Part shown: positions 14,143-21,254 of the stretch, piece after piece
Layout: the number at the start of each line of letters is the position of its first letter
Numbering within the stretch: position 1 is the stretch's first letter
Assembly: GCA_036378175.1 (NCBI GenBank)
Contig: DASUWY010000020.1
Location: 1 to 36,049 of the forward strand
DNA: 36,049 nt
From: Thermoleophilaceae bacterium
GTDB lineage: Bacteria > Actinomycetota > Thermoleophilia > Solirubrobacterales > Thermoleophilaceae
Direction of reading: 5' to 3'
Translations under genes and position numbers: made by a program
The notes under the pieces: generated by a model
What the model saw: only the letters and a program-made list of their open reading frames with translations
The model's database searches: none
What the model was told of the DNA's origin: nothing

Positions 14143-16104
14143 ATGCTTCTTGGCGTAGACGTTGGCGGCACCTTTACGGATGCCGCGCTCCTGACGCCTT
14201 CCGGGCTGGTAACGGCCAAGGCTCCTTCGACTCCTTCGGATCAGTCGGAGGGCGTTCTTGCTGCTGTGTCTGCGGCTCTCGAGGCGGCTGGTGCTTCGGC
14301 TTCTGACGTCTCGCGGTTCGCGCACGGCATGACGGTGGGGACGAATGCGCTTCTCGAAGGGAAGGTGGCTCGCACCGCGCTGCTCGCCACGGAGGGCTTC
14401 GTGGACCTCGAGGAGCTTGGACGCCAGGCGCGCGCCGAGCTCTACCGGCTGTGCGCCGGCCACCCGCCGCCGCTCGTGCCGCCTTCGCTGCGCGTTCCGG
14501 TGCCAGAGCGCACGGGGCCGGACGGTGTGATTCGCCCCCTGGACGAGGGAGTCCTGGCGGATCGGGTGCGGGGACTCGATGTGGAGGCCGCGGCCGTGTG
14601 CCTCTTGTGGGGGTTCCGCCACCGTGAGCATGAGCAGGCGGTAGCGCGGCTCCTCACGCGTGAGCTGCCTGACGTGCACGTGTCCACCTCGCACGAGACG
14701 GCCGGCGTGTTCCGCGAGTACGAGCGCTGTGCGACCACCGTCGTCGATGCCGCGCTTTCGCCTCTGCTCCGCCGCTATCTCGAGCGGCTCGCCGAGCGAG
14801 CGCGGGACGCCGGCCTGCCCGAGCCGGAGGTGATGCTGTCGAGCGGAGGCGTGGCGAGTGCCGCAATCGCGGCGCGGCACGGATCGTGGACGGTGCTCTC
14901 CGGCCCGGCCGGCGGGGCGGTTGGCGCGGCCCGCAGCGCCGAGCGCGCGGGCGTACCGGATGTTGTGTGTCTCGACATGGGCGGCACGTCGTGCGACGTA
15001 TCGGTGGCGTTCGGCGGGCGCGCAGGCGAGACCGGCGGCCGTGAGGTGGGCGGGCGGGCGCTCGCACTGCCGATGGTGGACGTGCACACGATCGGCGCGG
15101 GCGGCGGCAGCGTGGCGTGGCGGGACGCGGGCGGCGCGCTGCGCGTGGGTCCGCGGTCGGCGGGGGCGGACCCTGGGCCCGCGTGCTACGGCCGAGGCGG
15201 CGAGGAGCCCACGGTCACGGACGCGAACCTGCTGCTTGGCTACCTCGACTCCGCGTCGCCGCTCGCGGGCGGCGTGGAACTCGATCGCGCGGCTGCGGAG
15301 CGCTCGATGGCGCGGCTGGGCGACTCGCTCGGGATGTCGGTCGAGTACACGGCGGCCGGAATCGTGCGCGTGGCCGGCTCGGAGATGGCGCGCGCCGTGC
15401 GCGTGATGACGGTGGAGCGCGGGATCGATCCGCGCGACCTCGCGCTGCTCGCCTTCGGCGGGGCCGGGCCGCTGCACGCCTGCGCGATCGCGGACGAGCT
15501 GGGGATGCGGCGCGTGGTGGTGCCGCGAGCGTCGGGCGTGCTGTCTGCGCTCGGGCTCGTGGTGTCGGAGAGGCGAAGGGAGCTGGTGGCGAGTGAGCTC
15601 CTCGCAGGTCCGGCACTCACGAGCGAAGCCGCCGCCCGTGCTGTCGCGCGCCTTGCCCGCCAGGGTCGCGAGGAACTTGGCTCGGGCGACGCCGAGGTGC
15701 GCGTTCGCTACGACCTTCGCTACTCCGGTCAGGCGTTCGAGATCACCGTGGCCGGCGAGCCGGAGCCGGACGTGGACGAGCTGCGGCGCGAGTTCGATCG
15801 CGCGCACGAGCAGCGCTACGGCTACTCGGATCCGGACGCCACGCTCGAGCTCGTGACCGTGCGCGTGGCCGTCGCGCTCCCCGGCGGCGAACTGGCGGCG
15901 GCGGTGGCGCCCACCGAGGGATCGAGCGGGCGGCGGGAGATGACCTTCGAAGGCGAGCGCGTGGAGGCGGACGTGCTCAGCGGACGGGTCGAGAGCGTGC
16001 GCGGGCCGGCGGTGTGCGAGCTCCCGGAGGCCACGCTCGTGGTCCCGCCGGGCTGGCGGGGCAGGGCAGACGAGGACGGAACGATCGTGCTGGAGCGCGG
16101 CTGA
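14143..16104 (+). CDS. hyuA: Hydantoinase/oxoprolinase family protein, subunit A
   Basis: A 653-residue ATP-dependent amidohydrolase subunit of the HyuA/N-methylhydantoinase A/5-oxoprolinase/acetone carboxylase family, an actin-like ATPase fold. The N-terminal phosphate loop is LLGVDVGGTFTDAAL. The second domain has LSGPAGGAVGAARSAE and VVCLDMGGTSCDVSV (about residues 245-290), then IGAGGGSVAW, AGADPGPACYGRGG, and FGGAGPLHACAIADEL. The stop overlaps the hyuB start by one base (TGATG), so the two subunits are co-translated. The first 65 or so codons use T- or A-ending codons far more than the rest of the gene. The pathway cannot be told: hydantoin, 5-oxoproline and related substrates are all possible, and no racemase or carbamoylase is nearby. 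Confidence 0.9.
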   Translation: MLLGVDVGGTFTDAALLTPSGLVTAKAPSTPSDQSEGVLAAVSAALEAAGASASDVSRFAHGMTVGTNALLEGKVARTALLATEGFVDLEELGRQARAELYRLCAGHPPPLVPPSLRVPVPERTGPDGVIRPLDEGVLADRVRGLDVEAAAVCLLWGFRHREHEQAVARLLTRELPDVHVSTSHETAGVFREYERCATTVVDAALSPLLRRYLERLAERARDAGLPEPEVMLSSGGVASAAIAARHGSWTVLSGPAGGAVGAARSAERAGVPDVVCLDMGGTSCDVSVAFGGRAGETGGREVGGRALALPMVDVHTIGAGGGSVAWRDAGGALRVGPRSAGADPGPACYGRGGEEPTVTDANLLLGYLDSASPLAGGVELDRAAAERSMARLGDSLGMSVEYTAAGIVRVAGSEMARAVRVMTVERGIDPRDLALLAFGGAGPLHACAIADELGMRRVVVPRASGVLSALGLVVSERRRELVASELLAGPALTSEAAARAVARLARQGREELGSGDAEVRVRYDLRYSGQAFEITVAGEPEPDVDELRREFDRAHEQRYGYSDPDATLELVTVRVAVALPGGELAAAVAPTEGSSGRREMTFEGERVEADVLSGRVESVRGPAVCELPEATLVVPPGWRGRADEDGTIVLERG

Positions 16105-17603
16105 TGGATCCCGTCACGCTGCAGGTGATGGTCGGAGCGCTGCGCGCCGCATGCGACGAGATGGGCGTGGTGCTGGTGCGTTCCGCGCACTCGGCGAACA
16201 TCAAGGAGCGCCGCGACGCGTCCACCGGCCTGTTCGACTCCGCCGGCGAGATGGTGATGCAGGCCGAGCACATTCCGGTGCACCTCGGCGCGATGCCGCT
16301 CGCGGTGGCCGCGGTGAAGGACGAGGAGCAGCGCCCGGGCGACGCGTGGATCCTCAACGACCCCTACCGGGGCGGCACGCATCTGCCCGACATCACGCTC
16401 GTCTCCCCCATCTACAGCGGCGGCGAGCTCGTGGGCTTCGCGGCAAGCCGCGCCCACCATGCCGACGTTGGCGGCAAGCTGCCGGGAAGCATGCCCGCCG
16501 ATTCGCGCGCGCTCGACGAGGAGGGCGTGGTGATATCGCCCTCGCGGCTGATGCGCGAGGGGGCGCTCGACGAGGAGCTGCTCGCGGACCTCACCGAGCG
16601 GATGCGCAACCCGGAACAGCGCCGCGCCGACCTGCGCGCGCAACTGGCGGCCGGGCGCAGCGGCGCGGGACGGGTGGAGGAGCTGGTGGAGCGCTACGGC
16701 CTCGCGACCGTGCGCGAGGCGATGAGCGAGACGCTCGACTACGCGGAGCGCCGCACGCGAGCGCGGATCGCCGAGCTCGAGGACGGAGTGCGCGAGGCGC
16801 GCGACGTGCTCGAGGCGCCGGAGGGCGACCTCGAGCTGCGGCTACGCGCGGAGGTCCGCCGCGACGAGCTTGTGCTCGACTACACGGGCTCCGCGTCACA
16901 GCACGAGGGCAACCTCAACTGCCCGCTGGCGGTGACGCTGTCCGCCTCCTATTTCGGGGTGCGCGTCCTCACCGACCCGGATGTGCCCGCCTGCGCGGGC
17001 GCGTACCGGCCAGTGACCGTGGTGGCCCCGGAGGGGTCGCTGCTCAACGCGCAGCCACCGCACGCGGTGGTGGCGGGCAACGTGGAGACGTCGTCGCGCG
17101 TGGCAGATCTGGTGCTCGCGGCGTTCGGACGCGCTCTCGGCCAGGGCACGATGAACAACCTCACGCTGGGGAACCGCCGCTTCACCTACTACGAGACGCT
17201 CGGCGGCGGCCAGGGGGCGTGCCCCGACGCGGATGGGCCGAGCGCCGTGCACGTGGCGATGAGCAACACGCTCAACACGCCGATCGAGGCGCTCGAGCTC
17301 GAGTTCCCGCTGCGGGCGGTCGAGTACGGGGTGCGCCGCGGCTCTGGCGGTGACGGCGCGCAGCGCGGCGGCGATGGCGTGGTGCGCGAGCTGGAGGCGC
17401 TCGACGAGATGAGCTTCTCGCTGATCACAGAGCGGCGCAGGCACGCGCCGCGCGGCGCGAGTGATGGCCGCGACGGCGAGCCTGGCCGCAACCTGCTGAA
17501 CGGGGACGAGCTCGAGCCGAAGGCCTCCGGCACGCTTGGGAAGGGCGATCGCCTTCGCATCGAAACGCCGGGCGGAGGTGGACACGGGGAGCCGCCTGGG
17601 TAG
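16104..17603 (+). CDS. hyuB: Hydantoinase/oxoprolinase family protein, subunit B
   Basis: A 499-residue HyuB-type subunit that works with HyuA in ATP-driven opening of a cyclic amide. Family signatures are seen throughout: MDPVTLQVMVGALRAACDEM at the start, SANIKERRDASTGLFDS, HIPVHLGAMP, WILNDPYRGGTHLPDITL, ASRAHHADVGGKLPGSMP, LNCPLAVTLSASYFGVR, and GNVETSSRVADLVL. The C terminus ends in the common Gly-rich ETPGGGGHGEPPG. Start ATG 16104 overlaps the hyuA stop. It is somewhat shorter than full-length family members (often 520-590), mainly through compact loops in the last third, where residues around 412-425 contain a Gly-rich insertion. Confidence 0.9.
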   Translation: MDPVTLQVMVGALRAACDEMGVVLVRSAHSANIKERRDASTGLFDSAGEMVMQAEHIPVHLGAMPLAVAAVKDEEQRPGDAWILNDPYRGGTHLPDITLVSPIYSGGELVGFAASRAHHADVGGKLPGSMPADSRALDEEGVVISPSRLMREGALDEELLADLTERMRNPEQRRADLRAQLAAGRSGAGRVEELVERYGLATVREAMSETLDYAERRTRARIAELEDGVREARDVLEAPEGDLELRLRAEVRRDELVLDYTGSASQHEGNLNCPLAVTLSASYFGVRVLTDPDVPACAGAYRPVTVVAPEGSLLNAQPPHAVVAGNVETSSRVADLVLAAFGRALGQGTMNNLTLGNRRFTYYETLGGGQGACPDADGPSAVHVAMSNTLNTPIEALELEFPLRAVEYGVRRGSGGDGAQRGGDGVVRELEALDEMSFSLITERRRHAPRGASDGRDGEPGRNLLNGDELEPKASGTLGKGDRLRIETPGGGGHGEPPG

Positions 17604-17614
17604 ATAAGTCGCTG

Positions 17615-18862
17615 GTGGGGAAGGCGCCGTTCAGAAGAGCCGTGCTCGCGGCGGTGTTCGTCGCGGGCGCGCTGCCCGGGGCCGCGGCGGCGCAGACGAG
17701 CGACCTCGTGAAGGCGCGCTCGTCAGTGGAGATCGTGCTCGACGCGTCGAAGGCGATGGGCGGCCCGCGCCTAGCGGCGGGGCGAAGTGCGGTGGTGCGG
17801 GCGGTGCGCGCGCTCCCAGCTGGCACCCCGGTGGGCCTGCGGCTCTACGGGGGCCGCGGGTCGTGCTCCTCCAGCCAGCTGGTGGCGCCCGTCACACCGG
17901 CCGACCCGGCCGCGATCAGCTCCGCTCTAAAACGCGTCAGGCCCAGCGGCCCCGCCCCCGTGTCGCTCGCCCTGTCGCGCGCCGCGAAGGACCTCCCGCC
18001 AACCGGGCAGCACACGATCGTGCTCGTGGCCGGCGGCGGCGACAGCTGCGCGCCTCCTCCCCCGTGCCAGACCATCACCGTGGGAGCCGCCGCCGCGCCC
18101 GTGCCGGTGTACGTGATCGGCGTGGGAGTGGACGCCGCCGCGCGCCGCGCGCTGCAATGCACCGCGCGCGCCAGCGGCGGGGTGTACGACGAGGCGGGCA
18201 CCACCACGGCGCTGACGCCGCAGCTCGAGGCCGCGCTCGGCCGCGCCACGCGTGACCGGCGCTCGCTCGGCAGGCCGGTGGCCGGCGGCGTGGAGGAGTC
18301 ACAGGGCACCCCGGTGGCGCCTGGCGAGTACGTCGACTCGATCGCGCCCGACACCGAGCGCTGGTACCACGTGTCGGTACCGCCCGGGCACGTGCTCACG
18401 GCCGCCGCCACCCTCGTCGCGCCGCCGGCGGTGGATGTGAGCGCGCCGGGCTCGTCCCTCACGCTCGACGCGTTCGGTGCCGGCGCTCAGAGCGGCACGC
18501 TCGCCGGCAACGACGCCACCGACACCGCGAGCAACCTGTTCGCCTTCGACCCCAGCCGCACGATCACCGTGAGCGTGCGCGCAAACCGCACCCAGGCTGG
18601 CAACAGCGTGCGGGTAGCGCTTCACGACTCGCCGGACAAGCAGCTCGCGCAGAAGCTTCACGGCCGCTCGCTCGCGCTCGAGCTGGTGTTCCGGCTGCCG
18701 CTCGCCGGCGCAGAGGACGCGGTGCCCCCGCCGGCGGCACACCGATCGTCCGCGCGTGTGAGCTGGGGAGCGGCAATAGCAGCGCTGGCGGTGTGCGCTC
18801 TGATCGCGTTCGCCGCCAGCTACCTCGCTCCCCGCGGCCTGAAGGCGAGGGACGAAGCGTGA
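17615..18862 (+). CDS. Exported, membrane-anchored VWA domain protein
   Basis: A 415-residue envelope protein. It has a signal peptide (residues 1-26, RRAVLAAVFVAGALPGAAAA then QTS) and a von Willebrand factor A domain (about 36-215). Residues about 228-350 form a beta-rich domain resembling bacterial pre-peptidase (PPC-like) modules, and a C-terminal helix (about 383-407) precedes a short basic tail. The metal site is incomplete: the expected DxSxS reads Asp43-Ala-Ser45-Lys-Ala47, so its last Ser is Ala. The next gene overlaps by 4 bases (GTGA) and encodes a protein with the same beta module, so the two probably form an envelope complex. Start is GTG 17615; GGTAGATA lies 8 bases upstream and includes the hyuB stop. 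Confidence 0.75.
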   Translation: MGKAPFRRAVLAAVFVAGALPGAAAAQTSDLVKARSSVEIVLDASKAMGGPRLAAGRSAVVRAVRALPAGTPVGLRLYGGRGSCSSSQLVAPVTPADPAAISSALKRVRPSGPAPVSLALSRAAKDLPPTGQHTIVLVAGGGDSCAPPPPCQTITVGAAAAPVPVYVIGVGVDAAARRALQCTARASGGVYDEAGTTTALTPQLEAALGRATRDRRSLGRPVAGGVEESQGTPVAPGEYVDSIAPDTERWYHVSVPPGHVLTAAATLVAPPAVDVSAPGSSLTLDAFGAGAQSGTLAGNDATDTASNLFAFDPSRTITVSVRANRTQAGNSVRVALHDSPDKQLAQKLHGRSLALELVFRLPLAGAEDAVPPPAAHRSSARVSWGAAIAALAVCALIAFAASYLAPRGLKARDEA

Positions 18863-19464
18863 GGAGGATCCTCCTGCTCGGGACGCTGGCGCTCGCGGCG
18901 TCAGCCGCCCCGGCGCCGGCCAACGAGCCCGTTGTGGGCGGCACGAGCTTCAACGACGCCACCCCGCTCCCTCCGGGCACCTCCGACGATGTGCTCGACA
19001 CCGGTGACACCGTCTTCTACAAGGTGCGGCTGCGGCGCGGGCAGAGGCTCACCGTCGCGGCCGCCGCCAACGTGGGCGCGCTCGACCCCTCCACCACCGG
19101 CAGCTCGAACCTGACCGTTCGGCTCTACGGTCCGCTCCGCACTCAGGTGAGCGAGGCGCAGACGGTGGGGCCCGGCGATCCGGCAACGCACCTGAAGACC
19201 ACGAGCGCGGAGATCGGGCCCGCGACGGACGCCGGCCAGTACTACGTGTCCGCCGGGCTGAACGATTTCCTGCCGGGGGCCACCGCCTCGGTGCCGCTGC
19301 CGCTCGTCCTGCAGATGAGGATGGATGCGAAGGCTTCCCGCCCACGAGCCGCTGCTCGCACGCGCGCGAGCAGCGCGGGCACGAGCTGGGCGGTGTTCGC
19401 CGCGCTATGCGCCGGCGGCGTGCTTCTCGGCACCGCGAGCGGGCTCCTCTTCCGCCGCCGGTAG
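18859..19464 (+). CDS. Exported membrane-anchored protein with PPC-like beta domain
   Basis: A 201-residue partner of the preceding VWA protein. It has a signal peptide (RRILLLGTLALAASAAPAPA), a beta-rich region (residues about 30-150) whose start, PLPPGTSDDVLDTGDTVFYK, matches the layout of PVAPGEYVDSIAPDTERWYH in the VWA protein, and a C-terminal helix (TSWAVFAALCAGGVLLGTAS) followed by FRRR as a stop-transfer anchor. The GTG start overlaps the upstream stop in GTGA, so translation is coupled. I find no catalytic motif. A structural or sensing role at the cell surface is inferred. Confidence 0.7.
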   Translation: MRRILLLGTLALAASAAPAPANEPVVGGTSFNDATPLPPGTSDDVLDTGDTVFYKVRLRRGQRLTVAAAANVGALDPSTTGSSNLTVRLYGPLRTQVSEAQTVGPGDPATHLKTTSAEIGPATDAGQYYVSAGLNDFLPGATASVPLPLVLQMRMDAKASRPRAAARTRASSAGTSWAVFAALCAGGVLLGTASGLLFRRR

Positions 19465-19467
19465 GCT
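19462..19467 (+). promoter_or_regulatory. Leaderless -10 box TAGGCT
   Basis: TAGGCT lies 8 bases before ATG 19476 and overlaps the stop codon of the preceding gene. No Shine-Dalgarno is present. Confidence 0.35.
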
Positions 19468-19475
19468 GCCGGACC

Positions 19476-20354
19476 ATGAGCCGAATCGAGCGTGTGGCAT
19501 TCCTCGGCATGGGAATCATGGGTTCCCGCATGGCCGCGAACGTGGCGCTCGGCGAGTTCGAGCTGCGGGTGTGGAACCGTACGCGCGAGCGCGCCGAGCG
19601 GGTTGCCGAGGCCACCGGCGCCGGCCTCGCGGACACACCGGCGGACGCCGCGCGCGGCGCGGACGCGGTGATCACGATGGTGGTGGACTCGCCCGAGGTG
19701 GAGGCCGTGCTGTTCGGCGACAAGGGCGCGGCGGCGGCGCTCGAGCCGGGCGCGCTCGTGATCGACATGTCCACAATCGCTCCGAAGGCTGTGGAATCGA
19801 TCGGCGACCGCCTCGCCGAGGGAGGGATCAGCTTCATCGACGCACCCGTGAGCGGATCGAGCCCCAAGGCCGAGGACGGCACGCTCACGATCATGGTGGG
19901 CGCGTCAGAGGAGGACTACGAGCGGGCGCTGCCGCTGCTCGAGTCGATGGGCGAGCTGATCGTGCACTGCGGCCCGCGGAGCCACGGGCAGATGGTCAAG
20001 CTGCTCAACAACACGCTCGCCGCAACCAACGCGGCGGTGCTCGCGGAGGCGATCTCGGTGGCCCGGAAGGCGGAGCTCGACATGGACGCGCTCGTGCGGG
20101 TGGTGGCCGCCAGCTCGGGCAATTCCACGATGCTCCAGCTCAAGGCACGTCCCATGATCGAGCACGAATTCGCGCCCCTTTTCAAGCTCGACCACATGCT
20201 CAAGGACGTGCGCCATACCCTGAATGCGGCACACGAGCTGGGGGCTGAAACACCGGTTGCGGAGGCCGCAAAAGCGCTCTACGAAGCGGCATCCGGGATG
20301 GGAAAGGGCGACGATGACTTCGCGGCCGTTATCGAGGCCGTGGAGCCTCAGTGA
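19476..20354 (+). CDS. NAD(P)-dependent beta-hydroxyacid dehydrogenase (3-hydroxyisobutyrate dehydrogenase family)
   Basis: A 292-residue oxidoreductase. The N-terminal Rossmann fold has FLGMGIMGSRMAANV (GxGxxG, residues 9-24) and WNRTRERAERV, where Arg after Asn favours NADP. The substrate-binding signature DAPVSGSSPKAEDGTLTIMV is at about residues 121-140, and the catalytic Lys lies in GQMVKLLNNTLAATN (about 170-184). The C-terminal all-helical domain includes FKLDHMLKDV. Family members oxidise 3-hydroxyisobutyrate, tartronate semialdehyde, succinic semialdehyde and similar compounds. Neighbours do not settle the substrate. Length fits the family (about 290). Confidence 0.88.
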   Translation: MSRIERVAFLGMGIMGSRMAANVALGEFELRVWNRTRERAERVAEATGAGLADTPADAARGADAVITMVVDSPEVEAVLFGDKGAAAALEPGALVIDMSTIAPKAVESIGDRLAEGGISFIDAPVSGSSPKAEDGTLTIMVGASEEDYERALPLLESMGELIVHCGPRSHGQMVKLLNNTLAATNAAVLAEAISVARKAELDMDALVRVVAASSGNSTMLQLKARPMIEHEFAPLFKLDHMLKDVRHTLNAAHELGAETPVAEAAKALYEAASGMGKGDDDFAAVIEAVEPQ

Positions 20355-20377
20355 CGGACGTCACACACCGAAGTCCC

Positions 20378-20405
20378 TTGAAATCCAGGACCGGTTACGT
20401 AGAAT
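20378..20405 (+). promoter_or_regulatory. Sigma70-type promoter TTGAAA-N16-TAGAAT
   Basis: TTGAAA (20378-20383) and TAGAAT (20400-20405) are 16 bases apart and directly precede the DUF1802 gene. It is the best match to a housekeeping promoter in the window. Transcription would start near 20412, leaving a 60-base leader. Confidence 0.6.
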
Positions 20406-20418
20406 GGCGCCTCCCGCG

Positions 20419-20434
20419 CTGATCCGCCGATCAG
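20419..20434 (+). promoter_or_regulatory. Leader hairpin CTGATC-CGCC-GATCAG
   Basis: A perfect 6-base-pair stem with a 4-base loop lies in the leader, 7-22 bases after the predicted transcription start. It could be an operator or an RNA stabiliser. GGAGG at 20455-20459 is the likely ribosome binding site, 12 bases from the ATG, and can itself pair with CCTC at 20464-20467. Confidence 0.4.
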
Positions 20435-20471
20435 TTCGTACCGAGGCGCGGACCGGAGGTTTTCCTCTTCT

Positions 20472-21101
20472 ATGCCAATCGCTTTCAAAGAATGGGCTGT
20501 GACCGTGCGCGCTCTCGCCGAGGGCGAGCAGCTCCTCACTCTCCGCAAGGGCGGGATCCGCGAGGAGAACCGTCACTTCGAGATTGAGCACGACCGTTTC
20601 TTCCTCTACCCCACGTTCGACCACCAGGCGGGCAACCTGGTGCGCGAGTCGCACAAGCCGGAGCTCGGCCGCGCGCTCGAGGAGGGCGTGTGGCCGGAGG
20701 GTGAGCCGCCCGCGCGGGCGCTGATCCAGGACGGCGGCGTGCCGCAGCCGGAGCGTGTGCGCATCCGCGCGTGGGCCGAGGTGGCCGCCAGCTACCTGAT
20801 CACGGACCGCCGCTGCGTGGACGCGCTCTCGCCCTACTACGTCTGGACCACGGACTACGCGGAGAAGCGGCTCGCTTGGAAGCGCCGCCATCCGCTCCAC
20901 GTGATCGTGCTCCGCACCTACCGCATCCCGCGGCCCGTCACCGTGAAGGTGCGGGACGAGTACGGCGGCTGCCGCTCATGGGTGGAGATCGCGCGCGACC
21001 TGCCGTTCGAGGGCACCCCGGTGCTGTCGGACGACGAGTTCGAGCGCGCCGCCGCGGAGATCGAGGCGATCGCCTCGGACGCGGTGCCGGTCCTCGCCTA
21101 G
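20472..21101 (+). CDS. DUF1802 family protein
   Basis: A 209-residue soluble protein of the DUF1802 family. The N terminus is characteristic: FKEWAVTVRALAEGEQLLTL, then RKGGIRE and HDRFFLYPTFDHQ. The middle contains WAEVAASYLITD, and the last third has HPLHVIVLRTYRIPRP and YGGCRSWVEI. No catalytic motif is known for the family; conserved Lys, Arg and Glu residues in the first 45 positions suggest a nucleic-acid or nucleotide contact, but that is a guess. The gene has its own promoter and leader and is followed by a weak hairpin. Start ATG 20472 is the only one near the conserved N terminus. Confidence 0.8.
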   Translation: MPIAFKEWAVTVRALAEGEQLLTLRKGGIREENRHFEIEHDRFFLYPTFDHQAGNLVRESHKPELGRALEEGVWPEGEPPARALIQDGGVPQPERVRIRAWAEVAASYLITDRRCVDALSPYYVWTTDYAEKRLAWKRRHPLHVIVLRTYRIPRPVTVKVRDEYGGCRSWVEIARDLPFEGTPVLSDDEFERAAAEIEAIASDAVPVLA

Positions 21102-21254
21102 CGGCTGCAAACCCTTCGCCTGCCGGCACTCAACCGCCGGGTGTCTCCACATAAGCATGAAATACGTGCATCTCGGATGACGCCCGGGACCGAAGCCCGC
21201 GCCTCGTCGTAACCGGCGCACACCGGTAACGCTCCCGTTAGGGTGCCCGCCACG
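21102..21254 (+). other. 153-base intergenic region before the acylase gene
   Basis: No coding frame is credible. CCGGC-N8-GCCGG (21123-21140) could end the DUF1802 transcript, although no T tract follows. An AT-rich island at 21150-21173 contains the near-palindrome GCATG-AAATA-CGTGC (21155-21169). GTAAC is repeated at 21209 and 21226, and ACCGG-N6-CCGGT lies at 21212-21227. TAGGGT (21239-21244) is a possible -10 ten bases before GTG 21255. Confidence 0.35.
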
